Assembly: GCA_023458595.1 (NCBI GenBank)
Contig: JAEWYT010000041.1
Location: forward strand, 1 to 64,000
Reading direction: 5' to 3'
Source: Pseudomonadota bacterium
GTDB lineage: Bacteria; Pseudomonadota; Alphaproteobacteria; Rhizobiales; Tepidamorphaceae
Length of the DNA: 64,000 nucleotides
Under the pieces are notes generated by a model that did no database searches, was not told where the DNA came from, and was given only the letters and a program-made list of their open reading frames with translations. A program made the translations under genes and the position numbers. Of the stretch, positions 60,046 through 64,000 are shown piece by piece (position 1 is the stretch's first letter; every line of letters begins with the position of its first letter).

Positions 60046-60950
60046 TACTTGGTCTCCGCGAAATAGGTGGCGTCGCCCTTGCCGTTGGAACCGAACCACG
60101 AGCCCCGCTGTGCGAGCCACTCGGCTGTCTTGCGCAGGCCTCCGAAGGGGAAGACGTGCAGCTGGGCGATCGGGCAGTTCGGGCAGCCGGCGATATGGGT
60201 TTCGATCGGCTCGACGACGCCCTCCGGGCTGAAGCCCGCGGCGAGCGCCATGACCGAGGTGGCCCGCTTCTTGAGGAAGTCCAGCGACGGACCGACGCCG
60301 CAGAGCGCGGCATATTTCAGGAGCGTCGTGATCTTGGCGGGCCCCGCGACGCCGACATGGATCGGCAGGCGGTTGCCGGAAGCGGCAAGCCCGTGCGCCC
60401 AGTCGATGAAGCGCTGCGCGTCGAAACCGAACTGGGTGACGATGCGCATGTCCACGCCGTGCTCCGCGGCGTAAGCCTGCTTCTCGGCCAGCGCCTGCGA
60501 GATCGCCTCGGCGGAGATATCGGGGCTGCCTTCCGGATGGCCGGCTATTCCGATGGTCCGGATGCCGAAATCGGCGAGGATGCCGGTGTTCAGGACGTCC
60601 ATGGTCGACAGGAGGTCGCCTGCCGGCTTGTCGACGCTGCCGGCGATGACGAGCACGTCGTCGACGCCCGCTTCGCCGGTCAGGAGATTCAGCCTCTCGC
60701 GCAGCTCCGCCTCGCCGGAAACGCGCCGTGCCGGCAGGTGCGGCACCGGCCTGTAGCCGGCCGCGGCGAGGATCTTCGCCGCGCGGGCGAACTCACGCGC
60801 GGGCGCGGTGCCGACGTCGGTCAGGTAGACACGGGTGCCGGCGGGAAACAGCCCCTCGACGCGGTCGCCCTCGATCACCTGCTTCGGCGTCGCCTCGATC
60901 GACGCGGCGATGCGGAACGCTTCAGGCTTGGAAGCCGGGCTCTGCGACAT
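60045..60950 (-). CDS. metF: methylenetetrahydrofolate reductase-like protein (MetF family, divergent)
   Basis: A 301-residue TIM-barrel protein of the MTHFR family (SIEATPKQ near the N-terminus, VLVIAGSVDKPAGDLLSTMD, IGIAGHPEGSPDIS, RIVTQFGFDAQRFIDW, PIHVGVAGPAKITTLLKYA). The C-terminus is unlike E. coli MetF: ETHIAGCPNCPIAQLHVFPF then GGLRKTAEWLAQ, with a Cys pair that may bind a metal or partner. SD GCGGAGGA precedes the ATG. It is coupled by TAATG to the methyltransferase. It probably oxidises methyl-THF from demethylation to methylene-THF, the reverse of the biosynthetic direction. Confidence 0.85.
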   Translation of the reverse strand: MSQSPASKPEAFRIAASIEATPKQVIEGDRVEGLFPAGTRVYLTDVGTAPAREFARAAKILAAAGYRPVPHLPARRVSGEAELRERLNLLTGEAGVDDVLVIAGSVDKPAGDLLSTMDVLNTGILADFGIRTIGIAGHPEGSPDISAEAISQALAEKQAYAAEHGVDMRIVTQFGFDAQRFIDWAHGLAASGNRLPIHVGVAGPAKITTLLKYAALCGVGPSLDFLKKRATSVMALAAGFSPEGVVEPIETHIAGCPNCPIAQLHVFPFGGLRKTAEWLAQRGSWFGSNGKGDATYFAETK

Positions 60951-61328
60951 GCGAGAAGTCCTCCGCGAACGGTGCGCGATAGCGGTTGAAGGCGGCCGTC
61001 TAGGGAAGTCGGGGCGGCCGGCGCTCCGATCGCGTCATCCGGCGACTCCTGCTTCTTGCGGGCAATGATGCGGGAGCGCGCGCGTCGACGGTGGCTTTCT
61101 CACGACAGGGTCCGTCTGTTTTGCGACGTATGCAGGGGCGGTGACGGCGGGGAAAAAAGCCCAGTCATGCCAGTGGGCTACGGCCCAAGCCGAGTGGGAC
61201 GGACGTGTCTGGGAGCGTCGGGGTCGCCGGCCGGAGGAAACGGCCGACGCGCGCCATGGGCACGCGCCGCACCGGCGCGCCCCCCGTTGGCGGGGAGCGG
61301 GGACGCAAAGGGGGACTCGCAGCTCCCG
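60951..61328. other. 378-base spacer upstream of the MetF-like operon
   Basis: No credible ORF. It holds a terminator for the redoxin gene (61153-61179) and a GC-rich inverted repeat GCGTCGG/CCGACGC (61215-61250). About 200 bases remain as leader/promoter of the metF operon. I compared both strands with the cobalamin-riboswitch consensus and found no convincing match. Confidence 0.45.
61153..61179 (-). terminator. rho-independent terminator of the redoxin gene
   Basis: On the minus strand AGCCCA-N10-TGGGCT is followed by six T. The stem is only 6 bp with a 10-base loop, so it is a moderate terminator. Confidence 0.6.
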
Positions 61329-61883
61329 TCAGTGCCGCCACTTGATGGAGCAGCCGATCGAGGCCTGCTGGTCGGCGGGGATCGTATCCTTCTCGGCGAT
61401 CTCTATCATCGCCTCGCGCAGTTCCCGGCGCGTATCGGGCCCGCTCGGCGCGCGGCCCGAGGAGTCGATGCGGCCGCGGTATTTCAGCGTCAGGTCCTTG
61501 CCGAATCCGAACACATCCGGCGTGCCGACAGCCCCGTAGGCCCGGGCGACATCCTGGCTCTCGTCGATCAGGTAGGGGAAGGTGAAACCGTGCTTCGCCG
61601 CGAACTCCGCCATCCTGTCCGGCGCGTCGTCGGGGTGGGTGGTCCAGTCGTTCGGCATGATCGCGACCACGCCGACGCCCTTGGCCTGCAGCGCCCCGGC
61701 GTCGTCGACGAAGCGGTCGATCACCGCCTTCACATAGGGGCAGTGGTTGCAGAGGAAGGCGACCACGAGGCCCTTCTCGCCCTTCACCTGATCGAGCGTC
61801 CAGGTCTTCCCGTCGGTGCCCTTCAGACTGAAGTCGGGCGCCTCGTGGCCGATCTCGCCGGGCGGGGTAGCGGTGCGAACCAT
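61329..61883 (-). CDS. thioredoxin-like / redoxin family protein
   Basis: 184 residues from ATG 61883. An AhpC/TSA-redoxin fold with N-terminal APDFSLKGTDGKTWTLDQVK and redox motif VVAFLCNHCPYVKAV (CNHC). FTFPYLIDESQDVARAYGAV and GTPDVFGFGKDL (cis-Pro position) are typical of the family found in many proteobacteria. There is no signal peptide, so it is cytosolic. It probably reduces disulphides or peroxides; the partner is unknown. Confidence 0.88.
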   Translation of the reverse strand: MVRTATPPGEIGHEAPDFSLKGTDGKTWTLDQVKGEKGLVVAFLCNHCPYVKAVIDRFVDDAGALQAKGVGVVAIMPNDWTTHPDDAPDRMAEFAAKHGFTFPYLIDESQDVARAYGAVGTPDVFGFGKDLTLKYRGRIDSSGRAPSGPDTRRELREAMIEIAEKDTIPADQQASIGCSIKWRH

Positions 61884-62040
61884 AGTGCTCTCCGTCTTCG
61901 TCGTTGACGATTCCGAAGAATAGCAGACCTGTCGCGTCCGCAACCCCGGCCGGGCGGACATCCGCTCGGCGCAACCGTCCGTGCCTCATCGGCCCGTCGG
62001 CCGGAATTCTCTGCCCCGGGCCCCGCGTTTCTGCAAATGC

Positions 62041-62436
62041 TCAGCAACTCATCTCGTTCTGGATCGCGCCGTTGGAATGAAACGTGTAGCACTTCGACGC
62101 GAGCTTATAGATGCCGCCTTCGCAAGTCGCCTTCCCGCTTCCAGTCAGCTGCTCGCAGAACTTATTGCCCTCTACCCACCATTTTCTCTCGATGGTCTTG
62201 CCCCCCAACTTCGTGATTTTCTTGCCGTCCTTGGCATATGTCACGGACCACGTCGCGACCTTCTTGCCGCTGGCATCGTAGCTGGTGCCTTTCATGGTCT
62301 TGCCCGGTAAGAGCTGTGCTCTCTCCGGCCCGGAGAGCGGCTTTGCGCCTTTCTTCACGAGTGATGATTTGTCCTCCGCATGAGCCGACATGCAAAGAGT
62401 GATCGAAAGCGCGGCGACAGTGAACAACAATCTCAT
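62041..62436 (-). CDS. small secreted protein, four cysteines
   Basis: A 131-residue precursor with a signal peptide (VAALSITLCMSAHA-EDK). The mature part starts with a short basic segment and has a repeated beta pattern (GTSYDASGKKVATWSVTYAK, KTIERKWWVEGNKFCEQL) and four Cys in the last 45 residues (FCEQ, ATCEGG, KCYTF, EMSC), consistent with two disulphides in the periplasm. I do not recognise the family. Codon use is less GC-rich than neighbours. Confidence 0.65.
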   Translation of the reverse strand: MRLLFTVAALSITLCMSAHAEDKSSLVKKGAKPLSGPERAQLLPGKTMKGTSYDASGKKVATWSVTYAKDGKKITKLGGKTIERKWWVEGNKFCEQLTGSGKATCEGGIYKLASKCYTFHSNGAIQNEMSC

Positions 62437-62785
62437 TTTCTATCCCCTTGCCCTAGAGGTAATTGCGTCCGAAACAAAAGAAGTTGAAGTATAGCTCAAA
62501 CAAAGACGATCGAAGGATACCCCATATTGGGTAGCCTGGAGTGCCCGGACGTTCTGCTTTGGCGGTGCTGGCAGGCCGGACAATTCCGCTGCCCGCGCGC
62601 GCTTCGAGCCGATTTGCTGCGCGGCCCCGAGATGCGGCGTCCATGGTTCGAATATCGAACAACAAGTGTCGATCCGAACGGAAACGGTGTGAGTCCGGTC
62701 GTAGCGGTATATATGACCGCACTAAGATCGACGCTGCGGCTGCGGTCCACAGCCATGAAATCCAGACAAGAAGGAGTGTACGCAC
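62437..62785 (+). promoter_or_regulatory. divergent region upstream of pcaF with PcaR-like operator
   Basis: A 349-base gap. A perfect palindrome GTTCGA-ATA-TCGAAC lies at 62646-62660 and closely resembles the 15-bp operator I remember for PcaR/PcaU (IclR family). A second inverted repeat GCGGT-N7-ACCGC lies at 62704-62720, 66 bases before the pcaF start. There is no credible ORF. The left part (62437-62530) is AT-rich and probably serves the divergent small secreted protein. Confidence 0.55.
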
Positions 62786-63988
<1,203 letters not shown>

Positions 63989-64000
63989 GGAAGGCGCGGG

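Noticed and set aside
60951..61328. Cobalamin riboswitch upstream of the MetF/methyltransferase operon
   Set aside because: A CCACTGG-like string occurs on the minus strand, but the B12 box and other conserved blocks are missing; it is better read as a terminator.

Overview
The window looks like chromosomal DNA of a high-GC alphaproteobacterium of the order Hyphomicrobiales (Rhizobiales). The evidence is its gene order: feuP-feuQ, then ccmI-E-F-H, degP, a two-component system, glnE, a PleC-type kinase and pepN, which resembles the order I remember from Sinorhizobium-type genomes. A gene transfer agent (GTA) tail cluster and a soxBDAG/GbdR-like locus fit the same group. I cannot name the species. 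I see no rRNA, tRNA, CRISPR array, transposase or integrase.

Region 1 (1-10331) is the distal end of a GTA or domesticated prophage. It holds the baseplate hub (DUF2163), an NlpC/P60 peptidase, the very large tail-tip protein, a DUF2793 fibre-like protein and a 40-codon ORF. After a strong terminator come a secreted CHAP-like protein, a moron-like 628-residue membrane protein between two near-identical terminators, and a GH108 endolysin overlapping a three-helix holin.

Region 2 (10425-34083) is housekeeping. It contains a nitroreductase; a small secreted protein in the FeuN position with feuPQ; a glycine-zipper lipoprotein; an unknown 479-residue protein; the cytochrome c maturation operon; an alpha/beta hydrolase-OsmC fusion; a GtrII-like membrane protein; degP with a nested leader hairpin over its Shine-Dalgarno; a second two-component system; glnE; a small kinase-like protein; and a PleC-like kinase. 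The leader of the PleC-like gene carries a perfect CtrA box and five clustered GANTC sites.

Region 3 (34084-61883) centres on methylated-amine and one-carbon metabolism. After pepN come heterotetrameric sarcosine oxidase (soxBDAG, spread out by palindromic repeats), a GbdR-like activator, an AI-2E family permease, an O-acetyltransferase, a dimethylglycine dehydrogenase-like enzyme, a divergent PotABCD-type ABC transporter, and a LysR regulator divergent from a DUF1127 gene with two operator-like boxes between them. A corrinoid/folate module follows: RamA-like activator, unknown small protein, methyltetrahydrofolate methyltransferase and MetF-like reductase. Together these suggest stepwise N-demethylation of betaine-type compounds, with methyl groups or formaldehyde passing into the folate pool.

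Region 4 (61329-64000) has a redoxin, a small secreted protein and pcaF (beta-ketoadipate pathway) with a PcaR-like palindrome upstream.

The points most worth a second look are the degP leader structure, the CtrA/GANTC cluster before pleC, the ~94-bp inverted-doublet repeats, the FeuN-position protein, the Arg/Gly-rich tails in the corrinoid module, and the PcaR-like operator.
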